From NCBI GenBank assembly GCA_039707655.1, contig CM077666.1, positions 397,067,886 through 397,131,885 of the forward strand: a stretch of 64,000 nucleotides of DNA, read 5' to 3'. The position numbers and the translations under genes were made by a program. The notes beneath the pieces were generated by a model. The model was given only the letters and a program-made list of their open reading frames with translations. It was not told where the DNA came from and ran no database searches. The DNA is from Elymus sibiricus. Taxonomy: Eukaryota; Streptophyta; Magnoliopsida; Poales; Poaceae. Positions 32,793-43,417 of this stretch are shown piece by piece; position 1 is the stretch's first letter; each line of letters opens with the position of its first letter.

Positions 32793-33464
32793 CTACTCCG
32801 CCATCTTCGTCATTTCGCCCACCTTGATCTTTTTCACGTCCTCAATACGCCGCTTGCGAGCATCCACAGATTCCTCCACGAGCCTTTCACGCTCGATGCG
32901 GAGCTTAACATTCTCGTCCATAGGTTTCCTCACCATGACGGCCGTCTTCTTCAACACGACAGTTGTCTCCTCATGCTGCTTCGCCCTGCCGGCAATCTTC
33001 GCCCTTAGCAGGCCGCGCTCGGTGCGGAGCCTCACCTTGTCACCCCTTAGTCCCCGGATGATGCCGGTCGCCTTATCCAACACGGCATAGCTCTCCTCCA
33101 GCAGCTTCACCCAGCGGGAGATGTCATCCATCAGCTTATTGAGCATAGCGTGCATGCGCCTGTGAGAGCCCTTGAGTGCCCGCGATAGATCCATCCAGGC
33201 CACCGCGACGCGGCAGGACCTCTCTGCTGCTTCCGCGGCACGGCGGGACATCTGTGCCGCTTCCGCGGCATGGTCGGACCACTCTGCTGCTTCGGCGGCA
33301 TGGCGGGACCTCAGTGTTACTTCGGCACGCGGCGGGACCTCTGTGCTGCTTCGGCGGCGCGGCGGGACCTCTCGGTTGCTATCGCGGCAAGGCGGGACAT
33401 CTCTGCTGCTTCGCTCGCCGCTCCCTGGTCATTTCTCGACCAAGAACTCCTCCCACGGGCCATG
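32793..33464 (-). pseudogene. Coiled-coil protein gene with Ala/Arg repeats and one frameshift
   Basis: The minus strand starts ATGGCCCGTGGGAGG (33464), 83 bp after a TATA box. The N-terminal third is a run of 10-11-residue repeats of the pattern AAEAAxRSRR, encoded by a minisatellite-like block of about 33 bp units. The rest is a charged helical stretch (motifs RGLRGDKVRLRTERGLL and ENVKLRIERERL), a likely coiled coil, ending at a TAG at 32793. A one-base deletion near 33335 breaks the frame, so the N-terminal part (to 33317) and the remainder (from 33251) lie in different frames. Without that deletion it would be about 224 residues. No family is recognised. It could still be translated from the internal ATG at 33251 as a 152-residue product. 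The location inside the CACTA suggests capture. Confidence 0.6.
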
Positions 33465-33546
33465 GCAGACACAAGGAAGGACGAAGACTTGTTTGTTTGT
33501 TGATGAGGAATTGAGGAGGAATGTGCAGTCATTTTTGAGTAGGTAG

Positions 33547-33554
33547 TATTTATA
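33547..33554 (-). promoter_or_regulatory. TATA box of the coiled-coil gene
   Basis: TATAAATA on the minus strand, 83 bp upstream of the ATG, a usual distance for a plant core promoter with a short leader. Confidence 0.55.
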
Positions 33555-33564
33555 ACCTAGTAAT

Positions 33565-34255
33565 AAGCTGATAAGTGGGAAAATGTTTAGGTTTTGATTG
33601 GTGTGAACAGATTTGCAATTACATATAGCGTGGTAATTTGGAATGTGACGGGAAACAAGCTCAAAATTATTTGACGGTTCCGGTTTCGAAGTGCGGCACG
33701 ATTCTCAGATGGTGTAATTAACGTGGGCAAGCGTTCTCGGATGCGTATGTGGCGTGTGCACCGCAATCGGCAATGTCAGCACACGACTGTTCCATCAACC
33801 GTGTGCGCTTGTTATTACCATCGCGCACAATTCTTTTAGTTAGACATCACCTCTCTATGATGAAGCCACACACACTTAATTACTTTCCCTACCGAAGACT
33901 CCATTTCACACACACACACAAACACTCTCTCTCTCTCTTCTCTCCTTCACACCGTCTCTATATGACTACACACACACACATGCTCTAGGTGGAGTATTTG
34001 TTCATACCACAGCTTTCGTCCAACCTTGCCCGTATGATTATCAATCACCTTAGTTTACTTATAACATGGACAAATTCCACTGTAATTTAGTTAGCAAACT
34101 TCTCATTAAAATATGACGCAAATCACGAGCAGGATTTGAGAATTTTTTATTTACACAATCACATTAATATGGTCAGGTAAATCACAAGCTAACGTACCAT
34201 TATACTAATATTTATATCCCGTTGCAAAAGGTGGAGTACATATCTGAAGAGTAGA
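33565..34255. other. Spacer with CA and CT microsatellites
   Basis: Short (CA)n and (CT)n runs lie at 33908-33945 and 33965-33980. Frames here are simple-sequence artefacts. No gene is seen. Confidence 0.5.
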
Positions 34256-34259
34256 GGCG

Positions 34260-34434
34260 CACACACACACTCCGTCAAATCAATATCATTGGATTCATCA
34301 TTGCATATATTTTCACATCATATAAATTTGTCATTGTAAATGATCATATTGTTTTCTACAAACTTGGTCAAACTTTACAAAGTTTGACTTCAGTCAAAGC
34401 TAATATGCGGAGTAAATATAAACGGAGGGAGTAC
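34260..34434. mobile_element. Stowaway-like MITE, right end intact, left end decayed
   Basis: The right end is AACGGAGGGAGTA with a TA target, and the interior has CAAACTTTACAAAGTTTGAC and TAATATGCGGAGTAAAT, as in Triticeae Stowaway-type elements. The left terminus is reduced to a weak ACTCCGTC near 34270, so its exact start is uncertain. Confidence 0.65.
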
Positions 34435-34705
34435 TATCTTAGGGTTGACCGGTCACTGCCCGCAGACGTGCCCGGGCGGTGGAAGAGGAAGGAGGAGAAG
34501 CGGGCTGTGGAGTACACTAGCTGCAGCACGAGCTCCAAGGAACTTTCATGCCAAACAATGCATATTTAACTACTAGTACTACGTACACCCATGCCTTTAG
34601 GTTGCGTGTAGATGACATGGCTACAACATGCAGGCTGACAGCCTACTGCTCTGCCTCGCACGTTTTTTTGCCATGCAAGATTTGCATGCAGGCATGTCAC
34701 GCACG

Positions 34706-34871
34706 AGAGAGTATCTACTGCTACCGAGGCTTAGGTGGTACCGTGATATGGGCTCCTGGGCATTTTTGCAAATGTTTCAGAGTTATCGGGAGCCGTTCGA
34801 TCTTAGAATCTGACGGCCCAGAAGCCCGTATCACGGTAGCACCTAAGCCTTGGTAGCACTAGATATTTTCT
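34706..34871. mobile_element. MITE with 47-bp inverted repeats and 11-12-bp target duplication
   Basis: The termini match at 41 of 47 positions when one is inverted (AGAGAGTATCTACTGCTACC and AGAAAATATCTAGTGCTACC at the starts). The flanks ATGTCACGCACG (34694-34705 and 34872-34883) are identical. A duplication of this length with long inverted repeats points to the Mutator superfamily. The interior holds no gene. Confidence 0.85.
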
Positions 34872-35061
34872 ATGTCACGCACGTAGTTGTCGAAGTCGTG
34901 CTCAAAAAAGGGCGACGAGGTCCGTTAGTCTGCGTTGGTCGGTGCGCCTGGAAAACAAACCAATCCCAGTCACCGTAAATGTTGTGCGTGCTTTAATTAC
35001 AGGAAGGTGGATGGACGCGAATGTGCGGGACAACGAACCGCCCGCCGGCTCCCTGATCTCA

Positions 35062-35069
35062 AATATAAA
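35062..35069 (+). promoter_or_regulatory. TATA box candidate of the F-box pseudogene
   Basis: AATATAAA about 135 bp before the ATG at 35199, in otherwise GC-rich sequence. Position is plausible but not proven. Confidence 0.4.
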
Positions 35070-36279
35070 CCGGACTAGCGCACTACTGCTAATGCACACC
35101 TGCAGAACATCCTTTCCAAAGGGACGAAGCCCTGCGGTTACCATCTCCTCTCATCTAAACCAGTTCCCAAAGGGAGATGGCAGTTCGTCGCCATTGCTAT
35201 GGATTCCCAAGGCGGTGGTGTTTCTCGTCCTCGTTGAGGTTGGGAGACCTTGGACGATGATGCTTTGGGGGAAATTGTAAGTCGCTCCGACTTCCTTACA
35301 TCCGCAAGACTCAGCGGTGCTTGCACCAAATATTTTAAGGCGGTGCGTAAATATGCGTGGGAGAAGGCCATGCTAGTTGGTCTGCCATGCGTCCTTGAGG
35401 ACGAGGATGTTTCCTGGGGGATCTCTCTAGCGCGGCGTGGCCGTAGTTGCAAGTTGACGCCCCTTGAGATGCCAACGTTGAGCGGCACTTGGATTTTGTC
35501 CGATGAGCAAGTCAGTGATGAGTTTGATCATGTAAATGTATTCTAAAGACTACTTCCGTGTTCCATTTCATAATTACCCCGCTGCCCACTGTTGCACAGG
35601 TTAGGCTTGGTGCCAATGGAGATTGACTTGCATACGTACGGGAGGGTACCAACATCAATTTGCACAACATTCACACCGGTGAGACCGTTCCCGTTGAACC
35701 TTTGTCCAGCATTGGGATCGGCCATCCAATGGGGCACCTCCTGAATTGGTACAATGGAACCACAGTGAGTTTGAAGAAGATAGCAATCCCGGAAGCCCCG
35801 ACAAGGTCGTGCGGCAACAAATATTACTCTCTCATCGCGGTGTTCGACATCGCGATTGCTTTCACGAAACATCCTGCACGTGGCGGTCAAAGCTGGACCA
35901 AGCTGTCTGCGGCCGATTTGTTGCCGTACGAGTACGAAGATGATGTGCTCCTTTTAAACCACATCTTCGCGGTGACAAACCAGGGGACTTGTTTCGTATG
36001 GGGCACATCCTACGGTATACCCCCTCTCTTCCGGTTTAATATGTTTAGTTTTGCTGTTTTATAAGTTTCAAATTTATTGCTCCACATCACATGTTCAGAT
36101 TTCAAGGTGCATTAAATTGTTGCATGCAAGGATTAAGAGAAAACTCACCAATGCATGTACTAGTTTTTGTGGTCATTTATTGGTCACGCATGCATGCATT
36201 GCAATTAACGTTTTTAACCACAATTGTTTAGAAAATTGAGTGTGTTAACTGAGTACTTTTGCAAACTACAAAATCAATA

Positions 36280-37345
36280 CCACCACCCCGCGTCTGACCG
36301 CCCTGGCCCACCCAAACCCCCTCCCTCGCCCGCATGCGCATCCCGCTTGAAACGGTCAGCGCTGCTCCAGACCAGAGCGTCAGTGCCGCATTCATGCCCG
36401 GGTAGAGCGGACGCGACCTCTCACTGGCACCGGCTTTGAAGCAGCGCGACGGCCGAGAGAGCGCCGCTTCCCGGTGCACGCGACTAATCCGCATTGAAAC
36501 GACACCACGGCCGGCCGTTCGTCCGTCCATCGCCCACATTAATGACACGCGGTTGCTAAGGTCCAACTCCGGCGCCACCCGTCCGTCCGCCTGCCGCCGC
36601 TCATTGCCATTCGCCTGCTATATAAACTTCAGCCCCGGCCATAGCCGCAGTCATCCTCCTCCGGTCCCTTTCTCCTCTTGGCAGCACTCCCATCATGGCT
36701 TCCTCGTGCTCCAAAGCTCTCTGGGACGGACTGTCGCCGGAGCAGAAGAAGGACATTGGCAGCTCCACGCCGGCCACGCTCGGCTTCCATGATCACGAAG
36801 CCGGCATGTCTGCACGGTCGTCGTCGGCAGCGAGGAAGAGTAGTGCATGGTAGGTCGCCGCCGCTCGGGACCCAAGAAGGCCACCGTTTCTCCCCTCCCG
36901 TCAAAGCTAAGCTCGTTGGGCACAACAACGAGGGCTGATTTTCCAATTGGCGGCGACGTGGAGGCAGAAATCTTCACTCCCTGGAGCTTCGGAGGAGGAG
37001 GTTATGGAGGCGGAGCTGGAGAGCGCCGACTCGGAACAGGAGAAGGCAAAGGCAATAGCCGGAGCTTTAGTTCTCGGGGTCATGGCCGGATATGGGGGAT
37101 GGGCGCCGGTGATCATTTAGAATAGGTTTAGAGTAGGTTTTAGTCCGGTTTGTATGAAAAATGTAATGAATTTCATCCGGTTTATATGAAAAGTATTCGA
37201 CATGTAATGAATTTCGTTCGGTTATTCATATAGTTGTCATAAGATATGCCGGCAGCGTTGGATGGCAGCCTCCGACATCAGTGTCCGCGGACAGATGCCG
37301 GAGTAAATTTGGGGGGTCAGCGTTGGAGATGCCCTAACCATCATG
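36280..37345 (+). mobile_element. GC-rich insertion in intron 2 of the F-box pseudogene
   Basis: This block is far more GC-rich than the flanking intron and has its own TATA box (TATATAAAC at 36619-36627) and short ORF. The right end reads GGGGTCAGCGTTGGAGATGCCCTA, shown here as GTTGGAGATGCCC, a sequence resembling ends of common grass non-autonomous DNA elements. I did not find a matching left inverted repeat, so class and exact ends are uncertain. Confidence 0.45.
36695..36853 (+). CDS. Short ORF of 52 residues in the intron insertion
   Basis: The frame starts with MASSCSKALWDGLSPEQKKD about 70 bp after a TATA box and stops at 36851-36853. Further downstream, in other frames, 36995-37120 encodes an acidic helical segment (EEVMEAELESADSEQEKAKA) ending with a small hydrophobic stretch and TAG. 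The parts may once have been one reading frame that is now broken. No domain is recognised. Confidence 0.35.
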   Translation: MASSCSKALWDGLSPEQKKDIGSSTPATLGFHDHEAGMSARSSSAARKSSAW

Positions 37346-38542
37346 GTGTAATCCCTAACAGTGCTCCACTATTTTGCAGGGAAAAGTCATCCCCCGATCA
37401 AAATCAAATCGCCGATCGTGGATGTGCACGGGCCATTCGGTATCACTTGGAACCTTGTAACTGACGACACCCAGTTGGGACGTACTATCTTAGCAGTCGT
37501 TACCCATGGTAACATTGAAAGGCAGCAACGTGCACGATGGGACCCTGATCATGTACCCAGGTAATCCATTATCTCCGATCTAAGACTAGTAGAGCGAGGA
37601 CCAAGAGTATATCTTATTGCCATGTCATCTTATAACATTTCAGTACATGTCTCGTTATACTCCATGAGGAGTAGTTCTTTTCTTTTTTTGATTGATTGAG
37701 ATAGTCATCGACGCAACATTATAATACATGTTATAATTAGCAATTTCAATTCTGCAATGTACTGGCTAGTGAGCCTGAATCCCATCTAATGAAAAAAGTA
37801 CTACTACTACTTGGACTCCTCCTACTTTAATTAATATACATCGCCCACGTCACACTCTCAAATTGGTTCTTCTATCCCGTGCCGCAGCTGGCTCTAATCT
37901 ACTCCTACTAGACTTCTTCCCTTCCCTATCATAGAAATATGCAAATATAGAATATATTATTTTCATCCTTATCCTCTGCTTATGTAACCTTATTATACTT
38001 GCTGCACAACATTTATCCTGCATGGACCTTGACCATGCCCGTCACCATGTATCTAGGTTTGAAATGCCAGGTGTACCAGATGAACGGCAGCGTGTTCGAC
38101 CCCCGTGATGCTACCTGGGCGCGGAGGAACACACTTGAAGAGTACTCGGTTTTCATTGGGGACAGCTACCCCATAGTGAAAACGATGCCACCTTCCGTGC
38201 ACGACACCGACGGCCTGCCGTTCATGAAGAGTGGGTGCGTTTTCATTGCGCACCGCCGGATTAATATCTTGAACGCCCCTATCCCTGACTTATGCCTCTT
38301 CAGCTTGGATGAGTCTCCATCGTGGGGAGCCACACTAAAAAGCTGCGATGATATGTATTCCCGTTGCCCTCCGTTATGGATCGTGCCATCTATGAAGAAC
38401 ACCTGGGACTGGAACTACGAAACGGACATGTACCCATGCACGTACGAACCTGAGTAATGTACCGCAATAAATATAGGTGAAGTAGCCAGGCACAAATAGT
38501 ATGAACCTGCATGGCATGTTGGCATTTGTCTTTTAGAACTTA

Positions 38543-38572
38543 CTAGCACTAAATGTTACGTGCAATGCACGT
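38543..38572 (-). mobile_element. Second Helitron 3' end, minus strand
   Basis: CTAG (38543-38546) preceded by A on the + strand, then 11 bases and the hairpin ACGTGC-AAT-GCACGT (38558-38572). The layout matches the verified Helitron end at 19237-19264. The element would extend to the right. I could not find a convincing 5' end (TCTxTACTA type next to T), so only the terminus is annotated. Confidence 0.55.
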
Positions 38573-38679
38573 TGATATTATGATGTACGTGCCTAAGTAC
38601 TCTACTATATTAATTGTAGGCACATACTCCGTATTAGTTTGGATATTTGTTTACGTATATGGTCCGAGACCTTCCAACT

Positions 38680-40010
38680 AGACGCGTCTGTCTCTCCGGG
38701 TCGCACTTTGTATCGTTATGTACTACGTGTGGTCTCCGACCCTCCAACTACACAGTCAAATCACCCTCAAAGAAAAACCGGACGGTCATATCACCTGTGC
38801 TGCCGTGTTTCGCACTCGTCCCTCGTAGAGTGGAGCTGCTTGCTTTCATAAAAATGGAAGAAGGGGAGACGCCATCCCACGCTGTTCCTGTCCTCGTCCT
38901 TTCGCTGACGTGTGGGACATCCAACACGTGTCAAGCAGCAATTTATCCCCGTATCTTGAACTCTAGGCTACGTGCCGGACTTAAGTCAAGTCTGCCGTAT
39001 GAACCACTGCACACCAAGCAGCAGGCGTGGTGAGCAATCTTCAAATCATCAAGTCATTAAAAAAACATAGTATGAACCACTGCACATGCAAGTTCACTGG
39101 GCTGCCGTGTTTCGCACTCCTCCGTCATAACAGTCGAAATGCTAAAAATAAGAAATAAATATAAAACAGCAGTGACACTCTACCGCGCCGTTTCCTTGCT
39201 TCTCCTACATAGCGGGTAGAATACTTTTGTTCGCCGACATGTGGGACATCCACCATTCGGCTCCACTTGCCATGCACCAAAATTAGACTGCATCACGCAA
39301 AACTGCAGGGGAGACTCACCCCGGTCGTAGCGCCTCAGTAATAATGACTAATGAGCCAACAAATCACAAGGCCCCACCTATCCAACTATAAGTTACTCAG
39401 ACGAAGCAACCATCACTTCACTCTTCGTTGAATCCGCTTCTTCAAGAAAGCTACTGTAGCATCAATACCGCTAGCACACGACAAGACTGGACAACACTGT
39501 GGCAGCACGTCATATGAACATTGTCCGTGACGTGAAGGGAGGATGGTTCCAGAAAATTATATTCCCTCACTCGTCTTTTCTAACCGGGTTTTGCATCGAT
39601 CATTCGTATGAAGGTGCTAAACCAAGTGTTGCACTTACAAGTTCAAAACGAGAAAGTGGACCACTCACGGCACGCCTGTCGCGTTCGGCCCGTCGCTCAA
39701 CGCGCTTCCTCACGGTATATCACTGACACGTGGGAATGTATGTGAGCAAACCGACTAGACCAAACTAGCCCGCCTAATGCGCAGGAAAGCCCCGCGCTCG
39801 TCTTTTCTATCTGGATTTCTATCGATCGATCGCAAAGAAAATGTTACACTTTACAAGTTCAAAAGGAAAAGGCAGCACACTTAAAGCACGCCTGTCGCAT
39901 TCGCGTCGCACCCCCGACGGTCGGTCTGGCACGCCGCTCACCAAAGGGAACACACACGCGTTGTCTTGCATTTTCAATGACATGTGGGACTGCAATTGAA
40001 TAAACCGACG
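38680..40010. repeat. Degenerate direct repeats of promoter-like sequence
   Basis: Blocks with GCTGCCGTGTTTCGCACTC (38800, 39101) and ACGTGTGGGACATCCA-like strings (38909, 39238) repeat about 300-330 bp apart. Blocks with CTCGTCTTTTCTA, TTACAAGTTCAAAA and GCACGCCTGTCGC repeat about 225 bp apart (39570-39735 and 39795-39960). No gene is seen. Confidence 0.7.
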
Positions 40011-40189
40011 ATACCCAAAATCTAATGGCCCGCCGAGTGCCGACTGAGAAGAGAGAGACGAGGAGGGAGCCCTCCAGCCGCGTATGCACTCCTACAAATA
40101 TGGTGATAATGTGAGGTGGGCCATGTTTTAATAAAGTCGGAGCACTCCTTTGTACTGCTTGCAGAGTTGATTCGATGCATGTCCAGATT

Positions 40190-41500
40190 TGACGCCCTCT
40201 CGCCGGCGCAGGCAAGCTGGGGCGGCGGCCCCGGGCAAGGTGGCGGCGCTGCTCCTTCCGACTCTCTGCTGAGGGTGTACGGGGCGGTGCTCAGGCCGAC
40301 CGCCATGGATCTGACAACCGGCGTTCGGATCTGGTGGTGGTGGCACTGGCATGCTGCAGTGCCGGCGCTGCGGCGTGCAGCGGCTGCTGGGCGCGCTGAG
40401 TGCTAGAGTCCCCTCCCTCGGCTGGGGGAGATGCGGTGGCGGCGGAGAGCTGCAGTTTTTGGACGGCGGCGCGGCGGCGCCGCGACAGTGTATGTGCTAC
40501 GGTGGTTGTGGAGATTGGTCTCCGGCACTGTACTGGTGGCTCATCTTCTGCTTGTTCCGTAGTAGAAGGCTGGGATGGAGGTGATTGTGGTTGTGGCCGG
40601 AGGCGTGATGGCATGGCGTGGTGCTCCGTTGCATCGTGCAGGTGGGTTTGGTGGTTGGCTGCAATGCTCCTTGCACAATTGTTGTTCTCCGGGCGAAAGT
40701 CTTGCACCTTCTCCGGTCGGTGCCGATGATGGCGGCGTTCTTGAGCGTCGCATACCTTCTTGAAGGCCTCATCGTGGAGATACATCCATCTACTGTCGCA
40801 ATTGTTATGTGATTCCGGGTGAAAACCCAAGCTCCGTCGGAGCGGGCGGTGGCGACATTTATGCCGTTACCTTCTTGAAGGCACCGCCTTGGAATCCTTG
40901 CCCTTTGTGGGGTGGTGGGTTCATGACAATTGTGTAGGTTTGCGTCGTGGACAGGGCGGTGGATGCCGGGGCGGCGGCTCCGGACGGTGGAAGTACGCCG
41001 AGGCGGCGGCCTTGGATGGCGATGCAACGTCGGCTCTATGGGGTAGGTTCACGGCTCTGCATGGCTTGGGTGGCGACTTGGTGCTGTAAGGGTAGCGAGG
41101 TCGTCGGCCCGGTTGGATGCGGCCCGAGGGGTTGGTCTGGCAGGAAGTCGGGGCGGCGGCCCCGGATGTTTGGCACAGCGTTTGTGGTCTGCGGTCGGTT
41201 GTCTCGTGTAGCAAGGGCTACAGGGCGCCCGAACCGTGCGGCGCTATGGCTCGTGAGCGGGCGGGGGATATCGGAGCGGCGGCTCCGGAGCTAGGGGTGT
41301 GTGTTTGTTGCGATTGTGGCCTTGTGTCGTGTGGTCGACGAGGCTTAGTTGCTTGTGCGGTTTTCGGCCTGGTTTTCCTTATAAACCGGCCACTTTGTGA
41401 GGTTTTCGATCCGGTTTCCCTTATAAACTGGATCAACTCTCTACTTCTATAATGCAATGCCAGAGCTCCTGGCCCTCTGACGAGGTTCCATAAAAAAAAA
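40190..41500 (+). mobile_element. GC-rich retroposon-like unit with poly(A) tail, plus strand
   Basis: The block is GC-rich from its start to about 41340, then turns AT-rich with ...ATAAACTGGATCAACTC, TGCAATGCCAGAGCTCC and a run of nine A at 41492-41500. Repeated GGGCGGCGGC motifs occur throughout. It resembles the minus-strand retroposon at 24250-25839 in composition and tail structure. I found no target duplication, so the left end is approximate. Overlapping frames on both strands are composition-driven. Confidence 0.5.
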
Positions 41501-41854
41501 TGCACCGTTTGAAAGTTTTTGTACGCCAATGTTCTAGGATTCGTACGTTTCTGTATGATTTTGTTGTCGACTAAAAAGAAATGGAGGGCATTTCTCTCTC
41601 TCGGGTCTCTCTTCATCCCACAACCCCTCTCTAACACATGCACACACACACACTCTGTAGGCACTGCAAAAGTACTACTCATTCACGCTTAGTCCAAAAG
41701 ATCGATGGCCAAACCTATTTGTATATTTGCAAAGTGGAGAGGCCACTTGCTATAATTTTACAAAGCCTACTAAAGTGTTCCTAGTCATATTTTTGTCTCA
41801 ATGACCGGTGGGCCATGTATGCCGCGCGCGTGTGTGTGCTGTGTGCGCGTGTAC

Positions 41855-42180
41855 TAAGCCCGGGCATGGACAGCCCGGCCCGACGACCCGGCCCGAGCCC
41901 GGCCTGAAAAACCCAGGCCGGGCTCGGGCCTTGTTTTGCAGCCCGGAAGATAGTTCGGGCCGGGCTCGGGCTTCTCTTTTTCTGTATTTCGGGCCGGGCT
42001 TTCGGGCTTCGGGCCGGGCTTGCACGTGCGTACACTAAAAAACAGCGTTCGGGCCAGGCTTCGGGCTTGAAAACAGAGAGTATTTCAGGCTTTGGGCCGG
42101 GCTCGGGCTTGAGAAATGAAGGTCGGGCTTTTACAAGCCCGGCCCAAAACCCGTCCCGGCCCGACGTTTGCCCAGGTTTA
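41855..42180. mobile_element. Non-autonomous hAT element, 326 bp
   Basis: The left end TAAGCCCGGGCATGGACAG and the inverted right end TAAACCTGGGCAAACGTCG match in a hAT-like manner. The 8-bp flanks GCGTGTAC (41847-41854) and GCATGTAC (42181-42188) differ at one base. The interior is made of GGCCGGGCTCGGGC-type motifs in both orientations. Confidence 0.88.
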
Positions 42181-42899
42181 GCATGTACGTGTGCTGTGTG
42201 TATTTTTTTGCATGCCGCATGTGTGCTGTGTTGTATACATTTTTTTGCATGGATTTTTTTCGTGGAGTGTGTACGTGTACGTGTACGCGTGTGTGTTGTG
42301 TGTGTATGTGACGTGTACAGTGGCGAGTTGCGGTAGTATATGTATTCATGTACATAAGCTAGTGTGTAGTGTGTATGGCAAACTGTCCCCACATGTCATT
42401 GTCTATTTTGTACAAATATAGCAATCCAATATACAAAGGCTGCGAAAGCAAAAAACATGTTGTCTTTGTAAACCTTCTCTCTCCTCTTGCTATAACAAGT
42501 TTTTAAATCCAATATACAAAGGGTGTTGGAGATATTCTTAGTGTAGAACGAGCTGATCAGCCCCAACGTTTCTCTTCGGTTAGTGTTTGCAAGTAGTAGT
42601 ATAGCTTGCAAAGTAGCTAGCCTACTAACACAGTGCAGATTCAGACAAGGTTTGATACCAAGAATCATCAAACAAGCCCTGCTTATATGATAGACAGTGC
42701 AAACATACGTCTCAGCATGCCATATATTACATCAAAAGCTGGTGAGGATACATCTGTTTCTATAACTCGGAGAGGGTTCGGATGATTCACTAACAAACAA
42801 AAGTATCAAGTACCGCCCACATAGACCCTACAGGGTTTGATAACACGCATCTGGTAATTAAACACAATGCAAACTACGTTGAAAGATTAGCCCGACCAA
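42181..42899. other. GT-rich spacer
   Basis: TGTGTG- and TACGTG-rich sequence to about 42370 explains several open frames on both strands. The remainder is AT-rich and without a gene. Confidence 0.5.
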
Positions 42900-43417
42900 C
42901 TATTTCGTGTCATCGATCTCTGGGGCAATGTCCACAGGACGGACTGCGGCATGGGAATCATCAAGGACGTCCACCGGCAACTGCACAACCCTAACATATT
43001 AGCAAGCACATTGCAAATAATCAAAGACCACAATTATGGTAAGCCAATATTTTTTTTTACCTTGGGCAGCTCACCGGGGGATCCCATCCCTCCGGGGGCC
43101 ATCGTCTTGCCAGGGGAACAATGCTCCTCGACGGCGACTATCTCCTCAAACCCGGCCTTAAGCCTCTCATAGGTGAACATTAGGGTTTCTAGGGTAGGCA
43201 CGGTTCGGGCCTTGCTATTGTTGGAGCTCTCTGTATTCAGGAGTTCATCCGCCAACGTCATCAACTCTTTGGCCAGTGCTTGTTTCTTGGAGATCTTCAT
43301 CTCCATGGGTTTGCCCGCCAACATCGCCAACTCGTTGGCCGATGCTCGCTTCCTGGAGATCTCCGTCTCGAGTGGGTTGTCCGCCGGCAACTCTTTGCCC
43401 AGTGCTCCAGGATCCAT
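42900..43417 (-). CDS. Two-exon gene, 145 residues, unknown function
   Basis: Exon 1 is 43417-43061 (119 codons, starting MDPGALGKELPAD) and exon 2 is 42980-42900 (26 codons plus TAG, ending PEIDDTK). The donor CCCAAG/GTAAAA and acceptor GTTGTGCAG are canonical and join at a codon boundary. The protein is acidic to neutral with two related helical segments (ISRKRASANELAMLAG and ISKKQALAKELMTLAD), i.e. an internal duplication of about 25 residues. A Pro/Gly-rich linker and an acidic tail follow. No signal peptide, membrane segment or known domain is visible. A TTTTTCAG acceptor just before the ATG suggests a spliced 5' leader. Lack of lesions contrasts with the nearby F-box pseudogene. It may be a passenger gene of the CACTA or a Triticeae-specific repeat gene. 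Confidence 0.65.

Larger units (their letters stand above)
35199..38457 (+). pseudogene. F-box / DUF295 (KIB-type propeller) pseudogene, four exons
   Basis: Exons are 35199-35531, 35600-36014, 37380-37560 and about 38025-38457. Exon 1 carries an F-box-like start (WETLDDDALGEIVSR, then LTSARLSGACTKYFKAV). Exon 2 has the DUF295 motifs NIHTGETVP, YSLIAVFDIAIAFTK and GGQSWTKL. Exon 3 has PPIKIKSPI and WNLV. Exon 4 has FDPRDATW, YSVFIGDSYPI and CLFSLDES. Donors and acceptors at the first three junctions keep phase exactly. Proteins of this type are SCF ubiquitin-ligase substrate receptors with a C-terminal propeller. Lesions: TGA at codon 13 (35235), TGA in place of an expected Trp in exon 2 (about 35624), and TG instead of AG at the position where phase demands the exon 4 acceptor (38023-38024). 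Intron 2 has grown to 1.37 kb by an insertion. It is almost certainly a dead gene that still keeps most of its sequence. Confidence 0.85.

Noticed and set aside
40086..41505. Target duplication TGCAC for the retroposon at 40190-41500
   Set aside because: Only five bases match, far too short for LINE-type integration, so the ends remain approximate.
41781..42392. 203-codon minus-strand frame
   Set aside because: It runs through the 326-bp hAT element and a GT-rich spacer. The sequence is low-complexity.
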